Shown here piece after piece: positions 1-7,858 of a DNA stretch of 64,000 nt (position 1 is its first letter; each line of letters starts with the position of its first letter). Under the pieces are notes generated by a model. The model was not told the origin of the DNA. It saw only the letters and a list, made by a program, of their open reading frames with translations, and searched no databases. A program made the position numbers and the translations under genes. The stretch covers positions 1-64,000 of the forward strand of contig NZ_JABVED010000012.1 of assembly GCF_014323725.1 (NCBI RefSeq). Reading direction: 5' to 3'. The stretch is from Actinokineospora xionganensis (GTDB lineage Bacteria > Actinomycetota > Actinomycetes > Mycobacteriales > Pseudonocardiaceae).

Positions 1-50
1 ACACATGTTCGATCTTACCGCTCAAACCGGCCGATCCCCGCAGGTGAAGC

Positions 51-68
51 CACGATCACCCGATCGTG
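51..68 (-). terminator. Possible weak hairpin terminator downstream of the TetR gene
   Basis: CACGATC and GATCGTG form a 7-bp stem with a 4-nt loop just beyond the stop codon of the leftward TetR gene. There is no T tract, so a role in termination is only suggested. Confidence 0.3.
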
Positions 69-82
69 AATCACGCCCGGCG

Positions 83-736
83 TCAAGCGGGCAGGCTCCG
101 CCAGGCGGCCATGCCCAGGACGATCAGGCGCAGCTGACCCTCGGCGACCGACACGACCTGGGCGCGGTCGTCCGGGTGCTCCCCAACCTCCAACAACGCC
201 GTCACGATCGACATCATGGCGCCGACCATGAGGTCCGCACCCATCCGCAGGTCCTCCGCCGACCAGTCGGCCAGCCCGGGGAACCGCCCGAGGTCGACCG
301 CCAGTTCGCTGCCCAGCAGCCGAAGTTCCGCCGCGATCGCCCGCCGCACCGACGGCACGTCGCCGTGGCGCTCCCGGAGCAGGAAGCGGAAGTGGGGGGC
401 GTGTTTGCCGACCTGGTTGACCAGGATGTCGACCGACCCGCGGATCGCGTCGCCCGCGGGCCGCTTGCGGGCGTCGCGCAGCATCGCCCGTAGGGGGCGC
501 ATGGCCTCCTCGACCAACTCGACGCCCAGTTCGTCCATGGACGCGAAATGCCGGTAGAACGCCGTGGGGACGATTCCGACCTCACGGGTGACCTCGCGCA
601 GACTCAGGCTCGCCAGGCTCTGCTGCGCCCCGAGCGCCGCGTCGAGCAGTGCCTGTCTCGTGCGCTGCTTGCGTTCCTGGCGGGTTCCGCCCGCGTCCAC
701 TGCCACGAGTTTGAGAGTACGGGTGTTCACCGTCAC
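83..736 (-). CDS. TetR-family regulator, FabR/DesT-like
   Basis: Probable repressor of the divergent reductase/desaturase operon. The N-terminal helix-turn-helix (SLREVTREVGIVPTAFYRHF) followed by MDELGVELVEE, and later the stretch FLLRERHGDVPSVRRAI, resemble FabR/DesT-type TetR proteins that control unsaturated fatty acid synthesis in response to acyl-CoA. I place the start at GTG 736 (217 aa); GTG 730 is equally possible. The open frame extends further upstream, but that would run through the operator. The palindrome at 777-804 in the shared intergenic region resembles the FabR-type site and is its likely operator. Family assignment is by motif; ligand and target are inferred. Confidence 0.82.
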   Translation of the reverse strand: MTVNTRTLKLVAVDAGGTRQERKQRTRQALLDAALGAQQSLASLSLREVTREVGIVPTAFYRHFASMDELGVELVEEAMRPLRAMLRDARKRPAGDAIRGSVDILVNQVGKHAPHFRFLLRERHGDVPSVRRAIAAELRLLGSELAVDLGRFPGLADWSAEDLRMGADLMVGAMMSIVTALLEVGEHPDDRAQVVSVAEGQLRLIVLGMAAWRSLPA

Positions 737-748
737 GTCCGTTTCACG

Positions 749-777
749 TTGACAACATCGTTCCGCCGCGCTGAACT
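749..777 (+). promoter_or_regulatory. Sigma-70-type promoter of the reductase/desaturase operon
   Basis: TTGACA (749-754), a 17-nt spacer, then TGAACT (772-777). The predicted transcription start near 784 falls inside the palindrome at 777-804, so repressor binding there would block polymerase. The -10 match is moderate. Confidence 0.5.
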
Positions 778-804
778 TTTGAGTGTACGCATGTACACCC
801 AAAA
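777..804. promoter_or_regulatory. 28-bp palindromic operator, FabR/DesT type
   Basis: Inverted repeat TTTTG-n-GTGTAC-n4-GTACAC-n-CAAAA, with 11 of 14 positions paired and the centre between 790 and 791. The core AGTGTACGCATGTACACC resembles the FabR-type site AGCGTACAnnTGTACGCT. It overlaps the -10 element on the left and touches the ribosome binding site (GGAGG, 806-810) on the right. Confidence 0.7.
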
Positions 805-815
805 AGGAGGTCGTG

Positions 816-1874
816 GTGCTCACCACTGGGCTGAGGTTCCTGGAGGCCCTGGCCACGCCACATGGCGTCGACCGGTACCTGGAACTGATCCACCCGATGC
901 TGACCGTCCGAGAGCTGCGCGGTGAGGTGACAAGTGTTCACCGAACCACCCGCGACACGGTCACGCTGACCATCCGGCCGACGCGACGGTGGCAGGGTTT
1001 CACCGCCGGGCAGTTCGTCCGCGTGTCCGTCGACATCGACGGAGTACGCCGGACCCGCTGCTACTCCCCCGCCACCTCCCAGCACCGCGACGGCCACTTC
1101 GAGCTGACCGTCAAGGCGCACGAGAGCGGCCTCGTCTCCCGCTGGCTGCACGCCAACGCCCGCCCGGGCCTGGTCCTCGGGCTCTCGCAGGCCGAAGGCG
1201 AGTTCACGCTGCCCGCCGACCGGCCGGACAAGATCCTGCTCATCAGCGGCGGCAGCGGCATCACCCCGGTGCTGTCGATGCTGCGCACCCTGAGCGACGA
1301 GGACTACCAGGGCACCGTCACGTTCCTGCACTACGCCTACACCGAGGCCGACGTGCCGTGCCTGGAGCAGCTGCGCGACCTCGCGGCTGACAAGCTCGTC
1401 CTGGCTTACACAGACGCCGCGGGCGGCGACCTCGAAGGCTTCTTCGACGAGACCCACCTGCGCAAGGCCGCCCCGTGGTTCGCCGAGGCGCAGACCTATC
1501 TGTGCGGGCCGCCCGGACTCATGAAGGGCGTCCGCGACGTCTTCGCCGACCTCGGCGTCAGCGACCGGCTGCACACCGAGGACTTCGCGCCGACCCCGAT
1601 CACCGTCGACGCGGCCGACGCGACCGGCGACGTCACCTTCGCCCGCAGCCACCGCACCGCGCCGAACTCCGGGGCGACGCTGCTGGAGCAGGCCGAGGCC
1701 GCGGGACTCAAGCCCGAGCACGGCTGCCGCATGGGCATCTGCTTTTCCTGCACCCGCGTGAAGACCGAGGGGTGCGTCCGCGACGTGCGCAACGGCGCGC
1801 TGTCCACCGACCCGGACGACGAGATCCAGCTCTGTGTCTCCGTCCCCGTCGGCGACGTCGCCATCGATCTCTAA
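816..1874 (+). CDS. FAD/2Fe-2S ferredoxin reductase, electron donor to the desaturase
   Basis: Oxidoreductase of about 352 aa that passes electrons from NAD(P)H through flavin and a plant-type 2Fe-2S cluster. The N-terminal FAD domain contains RCYSPA; the NAD domain contains ISGGSGITPVLSML. The C-terminal ferredoxin domain has cysteines in CRMGICFSC and a distal Cys in IQLCVSVP. GTG 816 is chosen because AAAGGAGG at 803-810 gives a 5-nt spacing; an open frame continues to 783, but that start would lie inside the operator. Next comes an acyl-lipid desaturase whose start lies 11 nt beyond this stop, as for mycobacterial Rv3230c with DesA3. Partnership with the desaturase is inferred from that arrangement. 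Confidence 0.87.
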   Translation: MLTTGLRFLEALATPHGVDRYLELIHPMLTVRELRGEVTSVHRTTRDTVTLTIRPTRRWQGFTAGQFVRVSVDIDGVRRTRCYSPATSQHRDGHFELTVKAHESGLVSRWLHANARPGLVLGLSQAEGEFTLPADRPDKILLISGGSGITPVLSMLRTLSDEDYQGTVTFLHYAYTEADVPCLEQLRDLAADKLVLAYTDAAGGDLEGFFDETHLRKAAPWFAEAQTYLCGPPGLMKGVRDVFADLGVSDRLHTEDFAPTPITVDAADATGDVTFARSHRTAPNSGATLLEQAEAAGLKPEHGCRMGICFSCTRVKTEGCVRDVRNGALSTDPDDEIQLCVSVPVGDVAIDL

Positions 1875-1885
1875 GGAGACCCACC

Positions 1886-3016
1886 ATGACTGTCACCAAG
1901 CTCCCGAAGCTCAGCAAGGCCCAGTTCGACTCCCTCGGCCGCGAACTCGACGACCTGCGCCAGCGGGTCATCGACGACCTCGGCGAAGCTGACCGCAAGT
2001 ACATCTACGACGTGGTCAAGGTCCAGCGGACCCTGGAAGTCATGGGCCGCGGCCTGCTGTTCGCCGGGTTCTTCCCGCCCGCCTGGGTGCTCGGCGTGAC
2101 CGCGCTGTCGGTGTCGAAGATCCTCGACAACATGGAGATCGGCCACAACGTCATGCACGGCCAGTACGACTGGATGCGTGACCCGGCGCTGAACTCGAAG
2201 ATGTTCGACTGGGACACCGTGGCACCCGCGGAGAACTGGAAGCACTCGCACAATTACATCCACCACACCTACACCAACATCCTGGGCAAGGACCGCGACA
2301 TCGGTTACGGCATCCTGCGCATGGACGAGGGCCAGAAATGGAACCCGTACTACCTGGGCAACCCGGTGTACGCGTTCCTGCTGATGGCGTTCTTCCAGTG
2401 GGGCGTGATGCTGCACGACATGGAGACCGAGCGGCTCATCAGCGGTGAGAAGAAGTGGTCTGAGACCAAGGCTGTCCGGCAGCGCATGTGGCAGAAGGGG
2501 GTCAAGCAGACCCTCAAGGACTACGTGCTGTTCCCCGCACTCACCGGGCCGATGTTCCTCACCACGCTGGCGGGCAACGCGACGGCGAACCTGGTCCGCA
2601 ACGTCTGGGCGTTCTCGATCATCTTCTGCGGGCACTTCCCGAGCGGGGTGCAGACCTTCACCGAGGAGGAGACGGCGAACGAGTCACGCGGCGAGTGGTA
2701 CTACCGGCAGATGCTCGGCTCGGCCAACATCACCGGCGGCCCGCTGTTCCACATCATGTCCGGCAACCTGTCGCACCAGATCGAGCACCACCTGTTCCCG
2801 GACATCCCGGCCCGGCGCTACCCACAGATCGCCCCCGAGGTCCGGGCCATCTGCGAGAAGTACGGGCTGCCGTACAACACCGGCGGCTTCAGCAAGCAGC
2901 TTGCGTCGGTTTTCACCAAAATAGTGCGTCTTGCCCTGCCGGACAGCTTTTGGGGCAGGCCTTCCGGCCCGCCTGCGGGTACGGTCGGCAAGGGCCGCGC
3001 GATGCGTGCGGCATGA
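1886..3016 (+). CDS. Membrane acyl-CoA/acyl-lipid delta-9 desaturase, DesA3-like
   Basis: A 376-aa di-iron membrane desaturase that introduces a cis double bond into saturated acyl chains. Three histidine boxes are visible: GHNVMH, HSHNYIHH and HQIEHH. Hydrophobic stretches around FAGFFPPAWVLGVTALSV and the YAFLLMAFFQWGVML region span the membrane. The RBS TAAGGAG overlaps the upstream stop, so translation is probably coupled to the reductase. Architecture and neighbours match the stearoyl-CoA desaturase DesA3 system. Control is predicted to come from the TetR operator upstream of the reductase. Confidence 0.9.
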   Translation: MTVTKLPKLSKAQFDSLGRELDDLRQRVIDDLGEADRKYIYDVVKVQRTLEVMGRGLLFAGFFPPAWVLGVTALSVSKILDNMEIGHNVMHGQYDWMRDPALNSKMFDWDTVAPAENWKHSHNYIHHTYTNILGKDRDIGYGILRMDEGQKWNPYYLGNPVYAFLLMAFFQWGVMLHDMETERLISGEKKWSETKAVRQRMWQKGVKQTLKDYVLFPALTGPMFLTTLAGNATANLVRNVWAFSIIFCGHFPSGVQTFTEEETANESRGEWYYRQMLGSANITGGPLFHIMSGNLSHQIEHHLFPDIPARRYPQIAPEVRAICEKYGLPYNTGGFSKQLASVFTKIVRLALPDSFWGRPSGPPAGTVGKGRAMRAA

Positions 3017-3033
3017 CAGGAACGGGGGCCGAC

Positions 3034-3249
3034 ATGGTCAGCGAATTCGAGACCGCGAAGGACACCGTGCAGGAGCTGACGGAGTCCGCCGCCACCCACA
3101 TCGGGCAGATCGCGACGATCATCACCGGCGCGGTGCGCGACGTAGCCCGGGAGATCGGCTCGTGGGCGACGGACGTGATCGAGATGCGCGACGCGGCCGA
3201 GCGCGCGAAGGCGGACCACGCGCCGCTTGTCATCGACGAAGACCGCTGA
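3034..3249 (+). CDS. Small conserved-looking helical protein, third gene of the desaturase operon
   Basis: 71-aa product with no recognised domain: an amphipathic, mostly alpha-helical composition (ETAKDTVQELTESAATHIGQ) with an acidic tail (LVIDEDR). An alternative start at ATG 3013 overlaps the desaturase stop as ATGA and would add 7 residues; ATG 3034 has G-rich sequence upstream. Both starts imply co-translation with the desaturase. A strong terminator follows, so this closes the operon. Function unknown. Confidence 0.6.
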   Translation: MVSEFETAKDTVQELTESAATHIGQIATIITGAVRDVAREIGSWATDVIEMRDAAERAKADHAPLVIDEDR

Positions 3250-3267
3250 TCCGCGCTTCGTGATCCG

Positions 3268-3312
3268 AAGAGAACACCTTTGAGGATTTGGCTTCCTCAA
3301 AGGTGTTCTCTT
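3268..3312 (+). terminator. Rho-independent terminator of the desaturase operon
   Basis: Perfect 19-bp stem (arms 3268-3286 and 3294-3312) with a 7-nt loop, ending in a short T run. It lies 18 nt after the last gene of the operon. Confidence 0.85.
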
Positions 3313-3437
3313 TGTGCGCTGAAGTAACTCTGTGCTGGGCCAACGACCTCTTCCGGGTCCACCCGTCCGAGGTCTCGTCGCGGCTTTCCTTGTCTGCGAC
3401 GCTTAATTTGTCCGTACTGTCCAGCTAGGAGTGACAC

Positions 3438-3674
3438 ATGCGCACCACGGCAAGACGATTCGGCATCCTGCTCAGCGCCACCGCACTGAGCCTCGCACTC
3501 GCCGCACCCGCGGCCACCGCGGAACCCGCGGCACCCGCAGGCGGCGATTACCCGTGCTGGTACGACCACCACTACCACGGTGGTTTGTTCGGCCTGGTCG
3601 ACGGTCTCCTGTTCGGCGGCCATCACTACTGGTGGCACCACGGGCACGGCTGGTGCCCCTGGCCGGTGAACTGA
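3438..3674 (+). CDS. Small secreted histidine/aromatic-rich protein
   Basis: 78-aa precursor. Residues 1-28 are a classical signal peptide (twin Arg, hydrophobic core, APAATA cleavage region). The mature part of about 50 residues is unusually rich in His, Gly, Trp and Tyr (YDHHYHGG, then GGHHYWWHHGHGW) and holds two Cys that could form one disulfide. TAGGAG at 3426-3431 precedes the ATG. It is monocistronic, between a terminator and a convergent gene. The clustered His suggest metal binding outside the cell, but no family was recognised. Confidence 0.72.
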   Translation: MRTTARRFGILLSATALSLALAAPAATAEPAAPAGGDYPCWYDHHYHGGLFGLVDGLLFGGHHYWWHHGHGWCPWPVN

Positions 3675-3701
3675 CGCAGGCGGCCGCAGGCCCGTGCCTC
3701 G

Positions 3702-5255
3702 TCAGATGAGTGACGGCACCATCGCATCGATCAGGTGCGGGCCTGGCTCGGCCAGCGCGCGGCTGAACTGCTCGGCCAACTCCTCCGCCGTCGTGGCCCT
3801 GGTCGCGGGAACTCCCATACCCTCGGCCATCTTCACAAAGTCCATGTCCGGTGTGGACAGGTCGAGCAGCGAGTTCGCGTTCGGCCCGGCACCTTCGGCG
3901 CCGACCCGCATGAGCTCCATCCGCAGGATGGCATAGGCGCGGTTGTTGAGGATCACCGTGGTGACGTTGAGGTTCTCGCGGGCCATTGTCCAGAGCGCCG
4001 AGATCGTGTACATCGCGCTGCCGTCGGACTGCAGGCACACCACCGGCCGGTCCGGACACGCGACCGCGGCGCCGACAGCGACCGGGAGTCCCTGGCCGAT
4101 CGCGCCACCGGTCAGGGTGAGCACGTCGTGGCGCGGTGCGCCCGCGGTGACCATGGGGATCATCAGGCCGGAGGTGTTGGCCTCGTCGGAGATGATCGCG
4201 CCATCGGGCAGCAGCGCGCCGATGACCTCCGCCCAGTTCTGCGGCGTGAGCACACCGGAGGGCAGCGCCGGGCGGGAAGGCTCCTGCAACAGGGGCTTCG
4301 CGTCGGCGGCGACGCTGTCGGCGAGGCTTTCCAGCGCGGCGGCGACGTCCTCGCCGAGGTCGGCCAGGGTGTGCACCTTGCAGCCTTCCGGCGTCAGCTC
4401 ACTGGCCTTGCCCGGGTACGCGAAGAACGACACCGGCGCCTTGGCGCCCACCAGGACCAGGTGTTTGACGTCGGTGAGCTGCCACTGGACCTGCTCGGAC
4501 AAATAGCCCATCCGGTCGATGGTGGGCAGGCCCGCGCCACGCTCCAGCCGTGCGGGGAACGTCTCGATCAGCGGCTTGGCCCCCGTCGCGACCGAGATCC
4601 GGCTCGCCGCGAGGAGCCCGCGTTCCCGGGTGGCCCCGGCGCCGAGCAGGATCACGGTCGATTCACCGGACCGCAGCACCTCCGCGACGGCCGCGATCCG
4701 CGACTCGTCCACTGTGGACGGAGGGGGCGGCTCGATCGGTGACGCGACGACGCCGTCCGGCCCCCACGAGACGTCGGCGGGCAACACGAGGTTGGCGATG
4801 CGGCCCGGCGCGGTGCGCGCGGCGGCGACGGCCTCGGCGGCGTCACGGCCGATCACGGCACTGTCGGTCGAGGTGCGGTTCCACCCGTGCGTCCACTCCG
4901 ACAGGGCGTCGATGTCGGACTCCAGCGGCGCGTCGAAACCCTTGTGGGACAAGGCGTGGTCGCCGATGACGTTGACGATCGGGGTGTGCGCGCGACGGGC
5001 GTTGTGCAGGTTCGCCATGCCGTTGACCATGCCCGGGCCCAGGTGCAGCAGGGTCGCGGCGGGTTTGTCGGCCATCCGGCCGTACCCATCGGCGGCGCCG
5101 GTCACCACGCCTTCGAACAGCGCCAGCACACCCCGCATCTCTGGCACGGTGTCGAGCGCGGCGACGAAGTGCATCTCGGAGGTGCCGGGGTTGGCGAAAC
5201 ACACGTCGACGCCCCCGTAGACCAGCGTGCGGATCAGTGACTGTGCGCCGTTCAT
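3702..5255 (-). CDS. Thiamine-pyrophosphate enzyme, acetolactate synthase/benzoylformate decarboxylase type
   Basis: 517-aa ThDP enzyme acting on 2-oxo acids. The N-terminal PYR domain carries the conserved activating Glu (E48 in LALFEGVVTGAADGYGR); the C-terminal PP domain has SDGSAMYT...VILNNRAY, a version of the GDG-x-NN Mg/ThDP motif in which the first Gly is Ser. Length fits acetolactate synthase large subunit and benzoylformate decarboxylase. The start 28 nt beyond the upstream stop, with GAAGG before the ATG, places it in an operon with a GlcD-like 2-hydroxyacid dehydrogenase. That pairing favours decarboxylation of a 2-oxo acid made by its neighbour over branched-chain biosynthesis. 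The substrate cannot be read from sequence. Confidence 0.8.
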   Translation of the reverse strand: MNGAQSLIRTLVYGGVDVCFANPGTSEMHFVAALDTVPEMRGVLALFEGVVTGAADGYGRMADKPAATLLHLGPGMVNGMANLHNARRAHTPIVNVIGDHALSHKGFDAPLESDIDALSEWTHGWNRTSTDSAVIGRDAAEAVAAARTAPGRIANLVLPADVSWGPDGVVASPIEPPPPSTVDESRIAAVAEVLRSGESTVILLGAGATRERGLLAASRISVATGAKPLIETFPARLERGAGLPTIDRMGYLSEQVQWQLTDVKHLVLVGAKAPVSFFAYPGKASELTPEGCKVHTLADLGEDVAAALESLADSVAADAKPLLQEPSRPALPSGVLTPQNWAEVIGALLPDGAIISDEANTSGLMIPMVTAGAPRHDVLTLTGGAIGQGLPVAVGAAVACPDRPVVCLQSDGSAMYTISALWTMARENLNVTTVILNNRAYAILRMELMRVGAEGAGPNANSLLDLSTPDMDFVKMAEGMGVPATRATTAEELAEQFSRALAEPGPHLIDAMVPSLI

Positions 5256-5283
5256 GAGGTCCTTCTCTTGCCGGGGACGAGGT

Positions 5284-6654
5284 TCAGTCGAACAGGACGC
5301 CGGGGTTGAGGATCCCCGCCGGGTCGAACGCCTGCTTGATCCGGCGCATGAGGTCGATCTTCGCCGGGTCCTCCAGGTCGAGGAAGTACTGCTTCTTGGC
5401 GTGGCCGATCCCGTGTTCGCCCGAGATCGCGCCGCCCAGGGCCATTCCCGCCTCGAACAGGCCACGCAGGGTGGCGCTCCGCTTCTCGGCGTCCTTTTGG
5501 AACACCGCGAGGTGCACGTTGCCGTCGCCCGCGTGTCCGCAGCCGACGACGAAGCTCTCGTTGGCCTGGGCGACCGCGGTCACCTTGGCCATGAACTCGG
5601 GCAGCGACGCGCGGGGGAGCACGGTGTCGATGATCTCGTCGGCGCCCGCGCCCTTGGCGGTGAAGAAGGCTTTCTCCCGGGCCTCGATGAGCTTGCGGGC
5701 CGAGGGGCCGGGCAGCACGTAGGCGTCGACGGCGCCGAGTTCGCTGAGCAGCGTGCCCACGGCTTCCACGTCGGCGTCGAGCCGGTCGCCGTCGCGGTTC
5801 TCCAACATCACGACCAGATAGGCCTGGGACGTGTCGCGGACCTGGTCGGGAATGCCCAGCTGCAGGTCGGCGGTGTAGGTGATGGCGCCCATGGTCATGG
5901 CGTCGATGTATTCGAGGATGAGCGGTGCCAGGCCGCTACCGACCACCTTCGGCACCGCCCGCACCACCGCGTCCAGGTCGGCGAACGGCGCGAGCACGGT
6001 GGCCTGGTGGGCGACGCGGGGCTGGAGTCTGAGGGTCGCCTCGGTGATCAGCGCGAGCGTGCCTTCGGAGCCGACGATGAGCTGGGTGAGGTCGTAACCG
6101 GTGCTGGCCTTGACGTACTTGCCGCCGGTGCGCAGGACCTCGCCGGTCGGCAGGACGGCTTCCAGGCCCAGGACGTGGTGGCGGGTGACCCCGTACTTCA
6201 CCGCCCGCATGCCGCCCGCGTTGGTGGCGGCGGTGCCGCCGAGGCTCGCGCTCAGCTCGCCCGGGTAGACGGGATAGACCAGCCCGACCTCGGCGGTGCG
6301 GTCCTCCAACTCCTGGAGCGTGACGCCGGGCTGGACGACGGCGACGTGGTTGTCCGTGTCGATCTCGATGACCTTGTTCATCCGGTCGAAGGACACCAGG
6401 ATGCCGTTCTCCCGCGGCACGGCGGCGCCGGACAGGCCGCTGCCCGACCCCCGTGCCGTGACCGGCGTCGCGGCCTCCGTGGCGGCACGCAGGATGTCGG
6501 CGACTTCGGCGGCGGAGGCCGGTCGGACGACATAGGCGGGGCGGACAGGATCGGCCGACAGCGTCTCGTCGTGCGAGTAGTCCTCCGAGGCGTCGGCACC
6601 CGTGAGCACATTCCCGGCTCCGACGACGTCAGCCAGCTTCGCGGCGAGGTCCAT
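5284..6654 (-). CDS. FAD-linked D-2-hydroxyacid dehydrogenase, GlcD/D-lactate dehydrogenase family
   Basis: 456-aa flavoprotein oxidising a D-2-hydroxy acid (lactate, glycolate, mandelate or similar) to the 2-oxo acid. The N-terminal PCMH FAD-binding domain contains TARGSGSGLSGAAVP; the C-terminal cap domain has the family's metal/active-site His motifs CGHAGDGNVH and EHGIGHAKK. It ends in the typical DPAGILNPG. First gene of a two-gene operon with the ThDP enzyme, suggesting a hydroxy acid to oxo acid to aldehyde route. Full length for the family. Confidence 0.87.
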   Translation of the reverse strand: MDLAAKLADVVGAGNVLTGADASEDYSHDETLSADPVRPAYVVRPASAAEVADILRAATEAATPVTARGSGSGLSGAAVPRENGILVSFDRMNKVIEIDTDNHVAVVQPGVTLQELEDRTAEVGLVYPVYPGELSASLGGTAATNAGGMRAVKYGVTRHHVLGLEAVLPTGEVLRTGGKYVKASTGYDLTQLIVGSEGTLALITEATLRLQPRVAHQATVLAPFADLDAVVRAVPKVVGSGLAPLILEYIDAMTMGAITYTADLQLGIPDQVRDTSQAYLVVMLENRDGDRLDADVEAVGTLLSELGAVDAYVLPGPSARKLIEAREKAFFTAKGAGADEIIDTVLPRASLPEFMAKVTAVAQANESFVVGCGHAGDGNVHLAVFQKDAEKRSATLRGLFEAGMALGGAISGEHGIGHAKKQYFLDLEDPAKIDLMRRIKQAFDPAGILNPGVLFD

Positions 6655-6696
6655 CGCTTCACGATAGTGCGCTGATCAGCACTCCGCCCAGATCAT

Positions 6697-7473
6697 TCAG
6701 GCGATCTCCACGACGACGGGCGCGTGGTCCGACGCCCCTACTCCCGCACGCTCGGCGCGGTCGATGAACGCCGACCGCACGCGCGCGGCCAGGGAGGGTG
6801 AGCCGAGAAGGAAGTCCAGGCGCATCCCGCGATTGCGCTCGTACCGCTGGCGGAAGTAGTCCCAGTAGGTGAAGACCTCGGGACCGGGCGCGTGCGGGCG
6901 GACGAGATCGACGTAGCCGTCGTCGAGGAACGCGGTGAACGCCTCACGCTCGGGCGGGGTGACGTGGGTGGACTTGGCGAAGGCGGCCATGTCGAAGACG
7001 TCCTCGTCCATGGGCGCGATGTTCCAGTCGCCGGTCAGCGCGGTGTCGCCGCCCAGCCAGGAACGGGCGGCCGCACGGAGCTTGGCCAGCCAGTCGAGCT
7101 TGTAGACGTAGTGCGGATCGCCGACCTTGCGGCCGTTCGGGACGTAGAGCGACCAGACGCGGACCCCGCCGCAGGTGGCGCCGATGGCCCGGGACTCGGC
7201 GGCGATCGGGTCACCCCACCCGGGCATGCCCTCGAAGCCGACTTGGACGTCCTCGATGCCGACCCGGCTGATGACGGCGACGCCGTTCCACTGGTCGGTG
7301 CCCGCGGCGGCGATGTCGTAGCCGAGGGCCTGCAGACCCATCAGCGGGAGTTGGTCCTCGCGGGCCTTGGTCTCCTGCAGCGTGAGCACGTCGATGTCGT
7401 GGCGCTCCAGGAATCTCTCGACCCGGTCGATGCGGGAGCGCAGTGAGTTGACGTTCCAGGTGGCGATTCGCAC
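6697..7473 (-). CDS. xthA: Exodeoxyribonuclease III family AP endonuclease
   Basis: 258-aa Mg-dependent 3'-5' exonuclease/AP endonuclease of base-excision repair. Motifs in order: RIATWNVNSLRSR, LQETK (metal-binding Glu), SLYVPNG, GDWNIAP, FTYWDYF, MRLDFLL and SDHAPV (catalytic Asp-His). The GTG at 7473 gives the canonical N-terminus. A paralogue lies at 37049-37909. It probably belongs to a leftward group with the SnoaL-like gene upstream (10-nt gap). Confidence 0.9.
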   Translation of the reverse strand: MRIATWNVNSLRSRIDRVERFLERHDIDVLTLQETKAREDQLPLMGLQALGYDIAAAGTDQWNGVAVISRVGIEDVQVGFEGMPGWGDPIAAESRAIGATCGGVRVWSLYVPNGRKVGDPHYVYKLDWLAKLRAAARSWLGGDTALTGDWNIAPMDEDVFDMAAFAKSTHVTPPEREAFTAFLDDGYVDLVRPHAPGPEVFTYWDYFRQRYERNRGMRLDFLLGSPSLAARVRSAFIDRAERAGVGASDHAPVVVEIA

Positions 7474-7483
7474 CCTGTGAAAG

Positions 7484-7849
7484 CTACGCGGGTCGGAAGC
7501 CGGAGCAGACGATCCGCAGGTAACGCAGCCTGCCGTCGCGCTCACGGTAGTACGCCTGCTGCTCGACGACGTGCGGGCCGTCGGGGGTGGTGATGTCGAA
7601 GCGGTAGCCGGTTCGCTGGGTGTCCCCCACCGCGTCGCCGGTCTCCAGGGCGGCCACGGCGTCGATGTGGTCGTGTTCCTCGAACCAGCTGTCGAACACG
7701 ATGTCGACCACCTCGGTGGGGGTGGCCGCCGTCCAGAAGGTGTTCGGGGTGAGGGCCCTGAAGTCGACCTCGGGGTCGAGTAGCGCCGCCAGCCCGTCAC
7801 GGTCGCGCAGCATCATGGCGTTGGCGAACCGTTCTCCGAGAGAGGCCAT
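7484..7849 (-). CDS. SnoaL/NTF2-like fold protein
   Basis: 121-aa single-domain protein with the cone-shaped NTF2/SnoaL pattern: an N-terminal helix (FANAMMLRDRDGLAALLDPEVDFRAL), then EVVDIVFDSWFEEHD and beta strands ending YLRIVCSGFRP. The family includes isomerases, polyketide cyclases and non-catalytic binders, so no reaction is assigned. Spacing of 9-10 nt to its neighbours suggests co-transcription with the FAD oxidoreductase and xthA. Confidence 0.7.
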   Translation of the reverse strand: MASLGERFANAMMLRDRDGLAALLDPEVDFRALTPNTFWTAATPTEVVDIVFDSWFEEHDHIDAVAALETGDAVGDTQRTGYRFDITTPDGPHVVEQQAYYRERDGRLRYLRIVCSGFRPA

Positions 7850-7858
7850 GGGTGGACG

